Positions 8,127 through 17,482 of a stretch of DNA of 59,323 nt are shown here, piece by piece; positions within the stretch are counted from its first letter, which is position 1; every line of letters starts with the position of its first letter. The notes beneath the pieces are model-generated. The model was not told where the DNA came from, did not search any database, and was given only the letters and a program-made list of their open reading frames with translations. Origin of the DNA: Chitinophagales bacterium (GTDB lineage: Bacteria > Bacteroidota > Bacteroidia > Chitinophagales > Chitinophagaceae); NCBI GenBank assembly GCA_015655125.1, contig JAATFP010000005.1:1-59323 (forward strand), given 5' to 3'. The translations under genes and the position numbers were made by a program.

Positions 8127-9105
8127 ATGGAAGAGACAATTAATCAGCATTTTGTTCCGAGAACATACTTGAAACATTTTTCGAGTGAGAAAAATGAATT
8201 TGTCGATTTTGCAAGGACGCCTTTCGTTTCTACGGACTCCATAAAGGCAACCAACATAAAGAAAATATGTTTTGAAAAATATATATATACCCTACCGGGA
8301 GCAACAATTGAGGAGCGCATGTTGATTGAAAGAATATATTCAGATGTTTTTGAAAAAGATTACGATATGATGTTCAATATTTTAATTGATCCTCAAAGAG
8401 TACAACTCACAGATAAGGAAAGAACATTTATTATCACCACGGTTGCAATGCTTTATTACCGGACAACTTCATGGAATAGCTTTACCTATGAAATTTTTGA
8501 CGATCTTATTGACAGGGCATATAAGCTTGCAAAGGCTCATTCAAAAGATCGATTTATATTGGGTAACGAGGAAATAATTATAGGTACAAAGACCTTGGAT
8601 GACATGAAAAAGGAGCATCGGGAAAAAGCTAGAGTCGCCTTGGCTTTAGGCCAACTAAGACATATAGTTGCATTATCCAATCTTCGCGATCAAAGCGACC
8701 AAATTATGATTTCCAAGCTTGAGGGCAATGAGGATGAGTTTATCCACAAGCGACAATCCGGTGACTTGCCAAAATATAGAAGGTGGCCATATCATACCTG
8801 TAAATCCTAAAAACACGTTTACGCTTCCAATTGATTCAAAACATTCTATGACGCTGATCCCCGCGAGTGCCCATAAATATAAGAATATAGTCAGCAGGTC
8901 TGTTTACGAAAAAAACATTTCATTTTTCTCAATGCTGGCATCTAATTATGGCCAAGAAAAAAATGCTCAACGTTTTCTCATTGGAAGCAAAAAAAGTCTC
9001 AGTAACTATCTTACACTTAGAGACGATATTGACAGTGAGAATCCTGGGCAAAAAGCAATCAAGGCAAGAGAATTTATAGACAAGATGGCGGCAGCGTTAA
9101 CATGA
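8127..9105 (+). pseudogene. DUF4238-family gene with a frameshift
   Basis: The first part (8127 onward) starts NQHFVPRTYLKHFS, the recalled opening of DUF4238 proteins. It leaves the family pattern after EDEFI and stops at 8810. The +1 frame continues from the same point with TSDNPVT and GGHIIPVNPKNTF, the recalled C-terminal half of the family, up to a stop at 9105. Removing one C from the CC at 8744-8745 restores EDEFITSDNPVT and a single protein of about 325 residues. Function of the family is unknown. The shift is either a sequencing or assembly error or a genuine recent mutation. A programmed shift is unlikely, as no slippery sequence is visible. Confidence 0.75.
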
Positions 9106-9150
9106 ATATTCATTGAAGAAAAATTTGTTTTGAGTCGGCAATATGTAGAA

Positions 9151-10469
9151 TTATAGTTTAACTTTTATTGTGAAAGTTATGGTGTAGGCTTTATTTCGAT
9201 GATTAAGCCAATCTTCTTTGTTTATTTGCAAAGATTTATTTTGGACACCAAGAGAAATATTTCGTACATTTTTAATCGCGTCAAAAACCGTCTTTGGGAG
9301 GTCTTGCTCAATTGCTTTTTGACATAGCTTGCTTGAGCAAATTAACATTTTTTGTATCGCGGAAGTTTTGTTTTTCGAATTTGTGACATCTAACCTAATT
9401 TTTAGTTCGGTCACTTTATGCATGTCACCCATAACGTAATAACTTATCATATTTGCAAAAGGTTGGTCATCAACTTTGATGCTATGCGTAGATGCCATCC
9501 ATTCTTCTTCAAAATTTCTTTCATAGTAATTTGTAATTAGTCCCTTTGACATTAAAAATTCTTTTGCCGAGTAAGTCGACCAACCGTCTTCTTTCGGAAT
9601 CAGTTGAGGGTTCTTTTCGAGTTCTTTCATGGCTTTAAATTCCTGAAAGGAAATGATTATATCTTGACGCGTGCCTCGCTCTCGCCGTGATAGAAGGCCT
9701 GTCCAACGAACCATTTCTTGAGCATTAAACTTAAAATTCTGAATGGCCTTTTTCTTCGCAAATTTTAAAACGTCCTTGTTTTGTACAATAAATCCTAAGT
9801 GAATAAATTTAGATTCATATACCATCAGTGTTGAGAAAAAATATAGGCAAGGAAGGAAAAAAAATTGTGAGCAGGGCAGGAATAAGGAAGTCTTGAAGAT
9901 TACTTTTGGTCGCAAATGATTTAAAATCACTAATGGCATGATAAAGCGCATACCCAATCAGGTAAAGCCCAAAAATCCCAAATAAAAAAAACAAAAAATT
10001 CTCGACAGCTTTATATTTTTTGTCTGTTTGCCAAAGAAAACATTGCTCCAAGAAAAATAAGGCATGGCACGACAAACAGTTCCACTAGCAGATGAAAGCT
10101 ATACACATTTACAAAAAATTCGACGATTGCGGTTCTGCCAAAAATATCCCTGATTTCTTTTTTGAAGTAGTGTTTTTCCTTATATGCGCCTTGAGATTTG
10201 AACAAGGTGGGCAGCGCTGAAAAAATAAGCCACACAGCAGTATTTTTAATTTGTGAGGCGTCCCACAGTTGTATTTTATAAAGGAAAAAGATTACTGCTG
10301 CGGTATAAGCGAGAACACAAAAATAAATTCCTAAAAATTTTTTTGACGCAGCAAGCTTTAAAAGATTAAAAAGACCTCGTCGCGCATCTTTTAATGTAAG
10401 GATAAAAATCATCGCGATTACGCCCCAAACAAATAGGCTCATCTCTCTATTATTCAAGGCGTCAATCAT
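9151..10469 (-). pseudogene. Membrane protein gene broken by two frameshifts
   Basis: Three minus-strand frames join end to end into one plausible protein of about 437 residues. The first (from ATG at 10469) carries four hydrophobic helices and runs into a stop after an A6 run on the coding strand (plus 10016-10021). Removing one A reads on into a second frame with NFLFFLFGIFGLYLIGYAL. A T8 run on the coding strand (plus 9857-9864) breaks that frame; removing one T joins a third frame with a soluble basic C-terminus ending at 9151. So the intact form would have about six N-terminal membrane helices and a 190-residue tail. I do not recognise the family. Both breaks lie in homopolymers, which makes sequencing error as likely as decay. 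Confidence 0.65.
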
Positions 10470-10540
10470 CCCCTGAAATTAATGCTTAAAATTATTATCA
10501 AACTGGTTTTGAAATTTTCTGTGCAAATCCTGTGCAAATG

Positions 10541-10575
10541 AAAAAGGGCTTCAAACTTAATCGTCTGAAACCCTT
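10541..10575 (-). terminator. Terminator of tRNA-Asn
   Basis: On the minus strand, just past the tRNA, AAGGGTTTCA pairs with TTTGAAGCCCTT around the loop GACGATTAAG and runs into TTTTTC. The hairpin closely resembles the one behind tRNA-Met at 42440-42480. Confidence 0.75.
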
Positions 10576-10585
10576 GCCTCTCTTG

Positions 10586-10659
10586 CTCCCCCTTCTGGAC
10601 TTGAACCAGAGACCCTCTGATTAACAGTCAGATGCTCTAACCAACTGAGCTAAGGAGGA
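10586..10659 (-). tRNA. tRNA-Asn (anticodon GTT)
   Basis: The minus strand folds as a 74-base tRNA. The acceptor stem is TCCTCCT with AGGGGGA and discriminator G, the D-arm TAGCTCAGTTGGTTAGAGCA, the anticodon stem CTGACTGTTAATCAG with GTT, and the T-loop GGTTCAAGTCC. CCA is not encoded. Its 3' end faces the AT-rich accessory region at 312-10500, the usual geometry for a tRNA-linked genomic island. Confidence 0.95.
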
Positions 10660-10741
10660 GTATACATTCCCAAAAAAGTAGCCCTTTAATTGGGAGGGCA
10701 AAAATAAGGTTTTTTAGTTTTCTGCAAAAAATAAAATGAAT

Positions 10742-11086
10742 TTATTTCTGCCATTTAAAAAGTTTATGCTCCTCAAAGCCCACAAATACACCATCCGGGC
10801 GGAATTCTACTTGGTAGGACTTTAAAAAATAGCCCTCCCCGGTTGTGTTCCGGCCGTTTTGCAGGCTGAATTTATAACGGTGAAGCGGACAAACGATATT
10901 TCCCAACCCATCCACGTAACCCTGCGCCATAGCTGCACCGGCGTGTGGACACTTGGCGGCACAGGCGTGAAGCGTGTTATTATGCAGCGCAATGCAGATG
11001 GATTTGCCGTTCACTTCCACTTCCGCGAGTCCGTTGGGCGAAAGCGTGAGCTCGGAAAGTGATTCGGCTATTTTGTAAAAGTTCAA
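10742..11086 (-). CDS. Rieske-type [2Fe-2S] ferredoxin
   Basis: A 114-residue soluble protein that should carry one Rieske cluster. The ligands are C46 and H48 in KCPHAG and C66 and H69 in CPLHRYKF, with the usual spacing. The size matches stand-alone Rieske proteins of the NirD/dioxygenase-ferredoxin type, but no oxygenase or reductase partner lies nearby, so the electron acceptor is unknown. There is no signal peptide. It is separated from the tRNA by about 80 bp and from hflX by a repeat-bearing gap. Confidence 0.9.
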   Translation of the reverse strand: MNFYKIAESLSELTLSPNGLAEVEVNGKSICIALHNNTLHACAAKCPHAGAAMAQGYVDGLGNIVCPLHRYKFSLQNGRNTTGEGYFLKSYQVEFRPDGVFVGFEEHKLFKWQK

Positions 11087-11100
11087 GATGTGATGTGTTT

Positions 11101-11190
11101 TGTTTCACGCAAAGACGCAAAGAAAAAATACAAAAGTCGCGGCTTTATTATTTCTTACAACTTTGCGAATCTCTGCGCTTCTGCGTGAAC
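11101..11190. repeat. Imperfect inverted repeat of the cgcaaag type
   Basis: The left arm begins TTTCACGCAAAGACGCAAAG and the right arm, read in reverse complement, begins TTCACGCAGAAGCGCAGAG. The arms enclose about 30 bases. It fills the gap between hflX and the Rieske gene and may act as a transcript-end hairpin. Confidence 0.6.
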
Positions 11191-11193
11191 CCA

Positions 11194-12387
11194 TTAATAA
11201 AAGTACTCCGCCTTATAGGGATAACGCACCTGGTACATCTCCCGTACTTTGTTGAGGACCGTTTGCCTTAGCTCTGCAAGATTTGTTTTTTCAGTAGCTG
11301 ATACGAATACACAATTGCCTTTCGTTTCATTTTGCCAGCGCTCCTTCAACTCGCGCAAAATATCTTCCTTTACTTCATCTTCCAGCCATTCATCAAATGC
11401 CTGCGATTCGTACTTATCCATCTTGTTAAAGATCGTGATGGTTGGCTTATCGGCGCAGCCAAGGTCGGCAAGCGTTTTGTTTACAACCGTCAGCTGCTCT
11501 TCGTATTGCGGGTGCGAAATGTCCACCACATGCAGCAGCACATCGGCTTCGCGCACTTCATCGAGCGTGCTTTTAAAACTTTCCACCAAATGATGTGGCA
11601 GTTTTCGGATAAACCCCACCGTGTCGCTGAGCAAAAACGGCGTTTGTTCAAATACAACTTTCCTGGTGGTAGTATCCAGTGTGGCAAACAATTTATTTTC
11701 TGCAAACACTTCGCTCTTGCTCAGTGTATTCATCAGCGTACTCTTGCCTACATTGGTATACCCTACCAGCGCCACGCGGATAAATTCGCCTCGCTCTTTG
11801 CGCTGTGTAAACGATTGCTTATCTATTTCCAGCAGCCGCTTACGCAGCAGGCTGATCTTATCTTTTACTATACGGCGATCCGTTTCAATTTCCGTTTCAC
11901 CCGGACCACGCGAACCGATACCGCCACCCTGCCTTTCCAGATGGCTCCACATTCCTTTCAGCCGCGGCAAGATGTACTGGTACTGCGCCAGCTCCACCTG
12001 CGTGCGGGCCTGCGCCGTTTTTGCGCGACGCGCAAAAATGTCGAGGATCAGATCACTTCGGTCGATCGTTTTGGTTTGTAATTCTTTTTCGATATTCTGT
12101 ATCTGCGAACCTGTGAGTTCATCATCAAATATTACGAGGCCAATGTTGCCCTGCAACAGAATGTATTGTTTTATTTCTTCCAGCTTTCCCTTGCCCACAA
12201 ATGTTTTACTATCGGGATGCGCCATCTTTTGCGTATAACGGCGCTTTGTAATGGCACCCGCCGTTTCCGCCAGAAAAGAAAGCTCGTCGAGGTATTCGAC
12301 GACCTGCGTTTCGGTTTGTTCTTTTTGAACCACGCCAACGAGGAGGCAATTAATGTCTTCCTGAATTATGTTTTTCTTTTCTATCAT
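11194..12387 (-). CDS. hflX: Ribosome-associated GTPase HflX
   Basis: A 397-residue GTPase that in known species binds the large ribosomal subunit and splits stalled or stressed ribosomes. The N-terminal HflX domain carries the glycine-rich GGGIGSRGPGETEIETDRR segment (about 154-172). The G domain shows G1 GYTNVGKST (209-217), G3 DTVGF and G4 NKMD, and the protein ends with a short C-terminal extension. Length and motif order are normal for the family. It stands alone on the minus strand, with repeat-rich gaps on both sides. Confidence 0.95.
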   Translation of the reverse strand: MIEKKNIIQEDINCLLVGVVQKEQTETQVVEYLDELSFLAETAGAITKRRYTQKMAHPDSKTFVGKGKLEEIKQYILLQGNIGLVIFDDELTGSQIQNIEKELQTKTIDRSDLILDIFARRAKTAQARTQVELAQYQYILPRLKGMWSHLERQGGGIGSRGPGETEIETDRRIVKDKISLLRKRLLEIDKQSFTQRKERGEFIRVALVGYTNVGKSTLMNTLSKSEVFAENKLFATLDTTTRKVVFEQTPFLLSDTVGFIRKLPHHLVESFKSTLDEVREADVLLHVVDISHPQYEEQLTVVNKTLADLGCADKPTITIFNKMDKYESQAFDEWLEDEVKEDILRELKERWQNETKGNCVFVSATEKTNLAELRQTVLNKVREMYQVRYPYKAEYFY

Positions 12388-12757
12388 GTATTATTGATGC
12401 GAATTTTTATATCGCAGATTTCTTTTTCCCGCCAGGGCGGGATTGATTAAGGGATTACGCAGATTGGTTTTTGCTGTGCAAAAATTTACAGCTTTTCTGG
12501 TGTACGTTTCTGCTATTTACGTGCCAGTTGGTTTCTGTCGTGTTGTTTCTGCCAAATTACCGGCTTTCCCGCAGATTTCGCAGAAAACGCAGAAAAGAAT
12601 TGTATACTAAAAAGCGCCCCGAAATGGAACGCTAAATATTTTCATCTGTAAAATCCGCGATACCTGCGGGCAAAGAATTCGCCGAAGGCGAAAATTGCGA
12701 AGCAATAAAATCTGCGTAATCCCTTAATCAATCCGCAAAGCGGAAAAAAATCTGCGA
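12388..12757. repeat. Intergenic inverted-repeat element with small internal hairpins
   Basis: No gene is present in these 370 bases. The 25 bases at 12443-12467 (GATTGATTAAGGGATTACGC and on) recur as an exact reverse complement at 12709-12733. The similarity runs outward, less exactly, to about 12412 and 12760 (cgcagattt on both sides), giving terminal arms of about 50 bases. Several small hairpins of different sequence lie in or near the arms: CCCGCCAGGGCGGG, TTCGCCGAAGGCGAA and TCCGCAAAGCGGA. No ORF of note lies inside. It looks like a small non-coding repeat element or MITE-like unit. Confidence 0.7.
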
Positions 12758-14143
12758 TTAGTTCTTCCCCGGGATCACCACCTTGCTCGCTTCCACCCAC
12801 TTCTTCATCGATTCGCAAGTCTGGAAATCAGGATCTACTTTAATGTAATAGTTGCTGATCTTGCCCGTGAACCATTTTTCTATGGCATCTTCTTTCTTCT
12901 GTTCCAACGCACGATCGGCGATCTTGCTGTAATCATCACGCATATTTTCACGATGCGGCTCCGTTTGGGATTTCAGGTAAAGAATACGCACGCCTTTTTT
13001 ACCACGGGCATCTGCAAATTCCATCGGTTGAGAATACTGGCCAACCTTTAACGTCTTAAAAGCCGTTACCATCGTGGGATCCAGCTGGTCGATCGTTAAA
13101 AAACTTCCGTTTTGCCCCTGCAACATTCCTCCCGTAAATTTGGTTTGCTCATCATCGCTGTATTTATTTACCGCCGTACCAAAATCAATCGTTCCGGCGA
13201 TCAGTTTTGACCTTACAGAATCAAGCCTGTCAATGCTTTCCTTGATCTCGTAATTTGTTACCTGCGGGATCTTCAAAATATGCTGTACCACCGCATCGTC
13301 GCCGGAACGGCTCACCAACTGTATGATGTGATACCCGAATCTTGTTTTGAACGGATTGGAGATCTGTCCTTCTTTCAATGCAAATGCTTTATTGATCCAC
13401 GTTCCATCGAAATCTTTCTGATTGCGGTTGATCTCAAAACGGCCACCGTTGCCCGGGCTCTGCGCATTTCCTTTTGCCGACGGGTCCTCGGAGGTCATCA
13501 TAGCGAGTGACCTAAAATCTTTACCGGCTTCAAGTTGCTTTTTTATATCATTCAATTGCTCTATAGCATATTCTTCTGCTTCGCGACTGGCTTTGCCATA
13601 AGACACGATCTGTCCTATCTCCACTTCGCTTTCATAAAACACCAGGCTGTCTGCGGGTATTTTATCAAAATATGCCTTCACTTCATTGGGTGTGATCTTC
13701 ACATCGGCAACGATTTTATTACGCATCGCTGTTGCCAGCATCTGGTCGCGGATACCTTCGCGAAAATCTTCTTTTAGTTGATAAACAGATCGGCCCGCAA
13801 CTTTTTCCAGCTCTTCTTTTCCGCCGTAGGCGTTGATAAAACTCCTGATCCTGTTGTCGATATCTGTTTCCACTTCTTCATCGGTTACCGGCAACGAATC
13901 TTTTTCCGCCTGCAATACCAGGGCCTTAATGCCCATGGCTTGTTCCAACACAAAGCAGCGCGCATTCTCCGGGATTTCCATTCCCTGGCGTTGCATGTCC
14001 AAAATGCTGTTATCTACATCACTTTTTAAAATGATTTTATTGCCCACTACAGCAACGATTTTATCAGCCACCACACGTTGTGGTTGTGCAAAGGCTGCTA
14101 AGGTGATGATAAGGGACAGGGCAGTTAGTAAAATCTTGTTCAT
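12758..14143 (-). CDS. surA: SurA-like periplasmic peptidyl-prolyl isomerase
   Basis: A 461-residue exported chaperone/isomerase for outer-membrane proteins. A signal peptide (about 1-19, ending AFAQ) is followed by a SurA N-terminal domain (DKIVAVVGNKIILKSDVD). Two parvulin domains come next: the first near residues 180-285 (GGRFEINRNQKDFD, FGYHIIQLV), the second near 290-395. A helical tail ends the protein. The length and layout match SurA. It is followed by the repeat element and preceded by a 285-base gap and infB. The Bacteroidota gene is only a family-level match to E. coli surA. Confidence 0.85.
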   Translation of the reverse strand: MNKILLTALSLIITLAAFAQPQRVVADKIVAVVGNKIILKSDVDNSILDMQRQGMEIPENARCFVLEQAMGIKALVLQAEKDSLPVTDEEVETDIDNRIRSFINAYGGKEELEKVAGRSVYQLKEDFREGIRDQMLATAMRNKIVADVKITPNEVKAYFDKIPADSLVFYESEVEIGQIVSYGKASREAEEYAIEQLNDIKKQLEAGKDFRSLAMMTSEDPSAKGNAQSPGNGGRFEINRNQKDFDGTWINKAFALKEGQISNPFKTRFGYHIIQLVSRSGDDAVVQHILKIPQVTNYEIKESIDRLDSVRSKLIAGTIDFGTAVNKYSDDEQTKFTGGMLQGQNGSFLTIDQLDPTMVTAFKTLKVGQYSQPMEFADARGKKGVRILYLKSQTEPHRENMRDDYSKIADRALEQKKEDAIEKWFTGKISNYYIKVDPDFQTCESMKKWVEASKVVIPGKN

Positions 14144-14428
14144 AGTAAAAATTAGTTACGGGTTGCGAATGACGGGTTATTAATTGTTCCGTTTCGTAAA
14201 CCGGGAATAAGCTGCAAATATTTATCAAAAGTAAGTTTGCAGGTGTTGCAAATGTGTATTTTATACGAGTTTAACAAAAAAATAGGCACAACGCTTTTTA
14301 GCGAAAAAAGCCTGAGTATGAAGATGATGGGCCTTGTTTTGACCCGCCTTCGACATGCTCAGGCTGACAGTTATTTGAAATTTTTGTTTTTCGAACATTC
14401 AAAAACCCGCACAACTCGTCACTGACAA
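14144..14428. other. Gap between infB and surA with one CCTTCGACA repeat
   Basis: No gene is supported. The bases at 14347-14370 (CCTTCGACATGCTCAGGCTG) belong to a short repeat seen again, inverted, at 58688-58704. The rest is AT-rich and holds no clear hairpin terminator. Confidence 0.5.
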
Positions 14429-17323
14429 CTACAACGAACGCTTTACTTCCACTTCTTCAAACGCTTCCACCACATCGCCTACTTTGATATCGTTGTAATT
14501 CCTGATCACCAGGCCACACTCCATATTGGTGGTTACTTCTTTGGCATCATCACGGAAACGTTTCAAACTTGCCAGTTCGCCGGTGAAGATTACGATACCA
14601 TCCCTCACCAACCTGATGCGGTTGTTACGCGCCAGCTTGCCTTCTATTACCATACAACCTGCAACGGTTGCCTTATCGAATTTGTACGTTTCCTTAATTT
14701 CCACATTACCGAGAATCTTTTCTTCCACGCCTGGTTCAAGCAACCCTTCCATCGCACTCTTGATTTCTTCGATGGCGTTGTAGATGATAGAGTACAATTT
14801 GATCTCGATCGACTCGTTTTCCGCCAGCTTCGCAGCCTGCATACTCGGTCTAACGTTGAACCCGATGATGATCGCATCCGAAGCATTTGCAAGCGTAACA
14901 TCACTTTCGGTAATGGCACCCACAGCTTTGTGTATTACTTTCACCACGATTTCTTCGGTACTTAATTTTTGCAGTGAATCACTCAATGCTTCTACCGAAC
15001 CATCCACGTCACCTTTGATGATCACATTCAGTTCTTTAAAGTTTCCAAGTGCCAAACGACGACCAATCTCATCAAGCGTGATATGTTTTTTCGCACGCAT
15101 CCCCTGTTCGCGCAGGATCTGTCCGCGCTTATATGCAGTTTCCCTTGCGTCGGCTTCATTTTCAAATACTTTAAAAGTTTCACCGGCCTGTGGCGCACCA
15201 TTCAACCCAAGTATCAATACCGGCGTGGATGGTGGTGCATCATCGCGGCGCGCGTTCCTTTCGTTGTACATCGCTTTCACCTTTCCGAAGTACTGACCGG
15301 AAACGATCATGTCACCTTGTTTAAGCGTACCGTTTTGTACAAGTATCGTGGCCACATAGCCGCGGCCTTTATCGAGCGAAGCTTCAATGATGGTTCCGTT
15401 GGCCTGCCTTTCAGGATTAGCCTTTAATTCAAGAATATCCGTTTCGAGCAATATTTTTTCGAGCAAAAGATCAATGTTCAACCCTTTCTTCGCACTTATT
15501 TCCTGGCTCTGGTATTTACCGCCCCAGCTTTCTACGAGGATGTTCATGCCCGCGAGCTGTTCCTTGATTTTTTCCGGGTTGGCGCCTTCGCGATCAATTT
15601 TATTGATGGCAAAGATCATCGGTACATTTGCTGCCTGCGCATGCGAAATGGCTTCTTTCGTTTGCGGCATCACTGCGTCATCTGCAGCTACCACTATCAC
15701 CGCGATATCCGTTACTTTGGCACCGCGCGCCCTCATGGCCGTAAATGCCTCGTGACCCGGCGTATCGAGGAAAGTGATGGCACGGCCATCTTTTGTTTTT
15801 ACTTCGTAGGCACCGATATGCTGCGTGATACCTCCTGCCTCGCCACCGATTACGTTGGTGTGACGGATATAATCAAGCAGGGAGGTTTTACCATGATCCA
15901 CGTGCCCCATGATCGTTACGATCGGAGCCCTTGGCTGCATATCTTCCGGATCGTCTTCTATTTCTTCTTCATCCAGTTCGGCGGCATCGTCCACACCGAT
16001 GAATTCTACTTCATAGTTGAACTCGCTCGCTACCAGTTCTATCACGTCTGCTTCCAGGCGCTGATTGATAGACACCATGATACCGAGATTCATACATTTG
16101 CTGATGATATCGGCAAAGCTTACTTCCATCAATCCAGCGAGCTCGCTCACGGAAATAAACTCAGTCACCTGCAGCTTGTTTCCTTCCAATCCTTCCTGGC
16201 CGGCCTGATCGGCCATTTCTTCTCTTTTTGCTTTGCGATATTTTGCTTTTAAGCTTTTACCACGGCCACCTGAACCAGCCAGTTTGGCCTGTGTTTGTTT
16301 CAGTTTTTCCTGGATCTCTTTTGCGTCGATGATCTTGTCTTCCCGCTTCACAGGTGTGCCGCCCTGACCAGGGCGCTGAAACCTGTTGCCACCCGCACCT
16401 GTACCGCCACGGTTGGGCCCGCCGGCAATATTGCTGCCTCCCGGGCGATTGCCCATCGGTGGCCTGTTGCCCTGGTAACCGCCACCCTGAGTCTGCTGGC
16501 CGGGAGTACCCGGAGCGCCAGGTTTTTTCTGCATCGGGATCCGGTTGCGCTTACGCTTTTCATCATCTTTTTTCGGACGGGTATCATTGTCTACCGGAAG
16601 ATCGATCTTACCCATGATCTTGGGGCCGGTCAGCCTTGTTGCCTGAATATTTGTGATCACCGGAGGTGCATCTGTTTTTGGAGCTTCCGGAACTATTGGC
16701 GTAACCGGCGGTTTCGTTTCTTCCACTTTTGGTTGTTCTGCCGGCCTGGTTTCTGTTGCTGGTTTTGCTGCAGTATTATCCGCCGGTTTTTCTTCTGATT
16801 TTTTGGTTGGTTTTTTAGGTCGGGTAGAAGAATCGATGGCATCAAGGTCGATCTTTTTAATCACTTTCGGCGCTTCCAACTCCGGGGCCTCGATTTTTGT
16901 AACGCCCGCAGCTGCAGGATCTGCTTCTGCTTTCGGCGCTTCTTCCACCACCGGTTTCACTTCTTCTGCTTTTTTCTCTTCAGCTACCGGTATTTTTTCT
17001 TCTTCTTTTGGCACTTCTGCTTTTACAGCAGGTTTTTCTTCTTTCTTCTTGAAGGAGAGATCTTCTTCGTCTCTTTTCTTCTTCGGTTCATTGGCGTTGT
17101 TGGCGCCCTTTGGAAGGTCTACCGCTTCTGCTTTTTGTTTTGCTACCTTGTCTTGCTGAAATTCCGACTGCAGCACGCGGTACATTTCTTCCGAGAGCTT
17201 CGTCGATGGTTTCAGATCATCGGCATTAAAACTTTTAGACACAAGGAAATCTATCAGCGTATTTGTACCGATATTAAATTCCTTGGCTGCAGCCATCAAC
17301 CTTGGTGTATTTGCTTCTGACAT
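14429..17323 (-). CDS. infB: Translation initiation factor IF-2
   Basis: A 964-residue GTPase that brings initiator tRNA to the ribosome. The start at ATG 17323 (MSEANTPRL) is chosen over an upstream in-frame start because the family begins with this IF2_N-type segment. A long low-complexity Lys/Glu/Pro/Ala and Gly/Arg-rich linker fills about residues 70-350. The G domain then shows [16 protein letters not shown] and NKID, followed by domains II-IV ending ERSL-like (VEVKRSL). It is the third gene of rimP-nusA-infB, the classic transcription-translation operon. Confidence 0.97.
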   Translation of the reverse strand: MSEANTPRLMAAAKEFNIGTNTLIDFLVSKSFNADDLKPSTKLSEEMYRVLQSEFQQDKVAKQKAEAVDLPKGANNANEPKKKRDEEDLSFKKKEEKPAVKAEVPKEEEKIPVAEEKKAEEVKPVVEEAPKAEADPAAAGVTKIEAPELEAPKVIKKIDLDAIDSSTRPKKPTKKSEEKPADNTAAKPATETRPAEQPKVEETKPPVTPIVPEAPKTDAPPVITNIQATRLTGPKIMGKIDLPVDNDTRPKKDDEKRKRNRIPMQKKPGAPGTPGQQTQGGGYQGNRPPMGNRPGGSNIAGGPNRGGTGAGGNRFQRPGQGGTPVKREDKIIDAKEIQEKLKQTQAKLAGSGGRGKSLKAKYRKAKREEMADQAGQEGLEGNKLQVTEFISVSELAGLMEVSFADIISKCMNLGIMVSINQRLEADVIELVASEFNYEVEFIGVDDAAELDEEEIEDDPEDMQPRAPIVTIMGHVDHGKTSLLDYIRHTNVIGGEAGGITQHIGAYEVKTKDGRAITFLDTPGHEAFTAMRARGAKVTDIAVIVVAADDAVMPQTKEAISHAQAANVPMIFAINKIDREGANPEKIKEQLAGMNILVESWGGKYQSQEISAKKGLNIDLLLEKILLETDILELKANPERQANGTIIEASLDKGRGYVATILVQNGTLKQGDMIVSGQYFGKVKAMYNERNARRDDAPPSTPVLILGLNGAPQAGETFKVFENEADARETAYKRGQILREQGMRAKKHITLDEIGRRLALGNFKELNVIIKGDVDGSVEALSDSLQKLSTEEIVVKVIHKAVGAITESDVTLANASDAIIIGFNVRPSMQAAKLAENESIEIKLYSIIYNAIEEIKSAMEGLLEPGVEEKILGNVEIKETYKFDKATVAGCMVIEGKLARNNRIRLVRDGIVIFTGELASLKRFRDDAKEVTTNMECGLVIRNYNDIKVGDVVEAFEEVEVKRSL

Positions 17324-17482
17324 ATTTTTCTTTATGCACACAGCCGTTTAGGGAGTTGTGTACTTTGTGTTGTGCGATGCTCTTTGCAGAGTCATCTTTG
17401 TTATTGTTTGTTCTTATTATTTATTGTTCTTCTTCCTGGTTTGATCCTGCCGTTACAGATAAATACATTGTTTTCATCATGC

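Noticed and set aside
8700..8820. Programmed frameshift in the DUF4238 gene
   Set aside because: No slippery heptamer or stimulatory hairpin is visible at the joint.
10521..10541. Direct repeat TGTGCAAAT x2 beside the tRNA-Asn terminator
   Set aside because: Too short to support an att site or operator on its own.
11332..12081. 249-codon open frame antisense to hflX
   Set aside because: Shadow of a strongly conserved GTPase gene; composition reflects the complementary codons.
15641..16252. 203-codon open frame antisense to infB
   Set aside because: Shadow of infB; no recognisable protein features.
16340..17200. Low-complexity repeats in infB as a possible mobile or CRISPR-like array
   Set aside because: They encode the Lys/Glu/Pro and Gly-rich linker normal for IF-2; there are no regular spacers.
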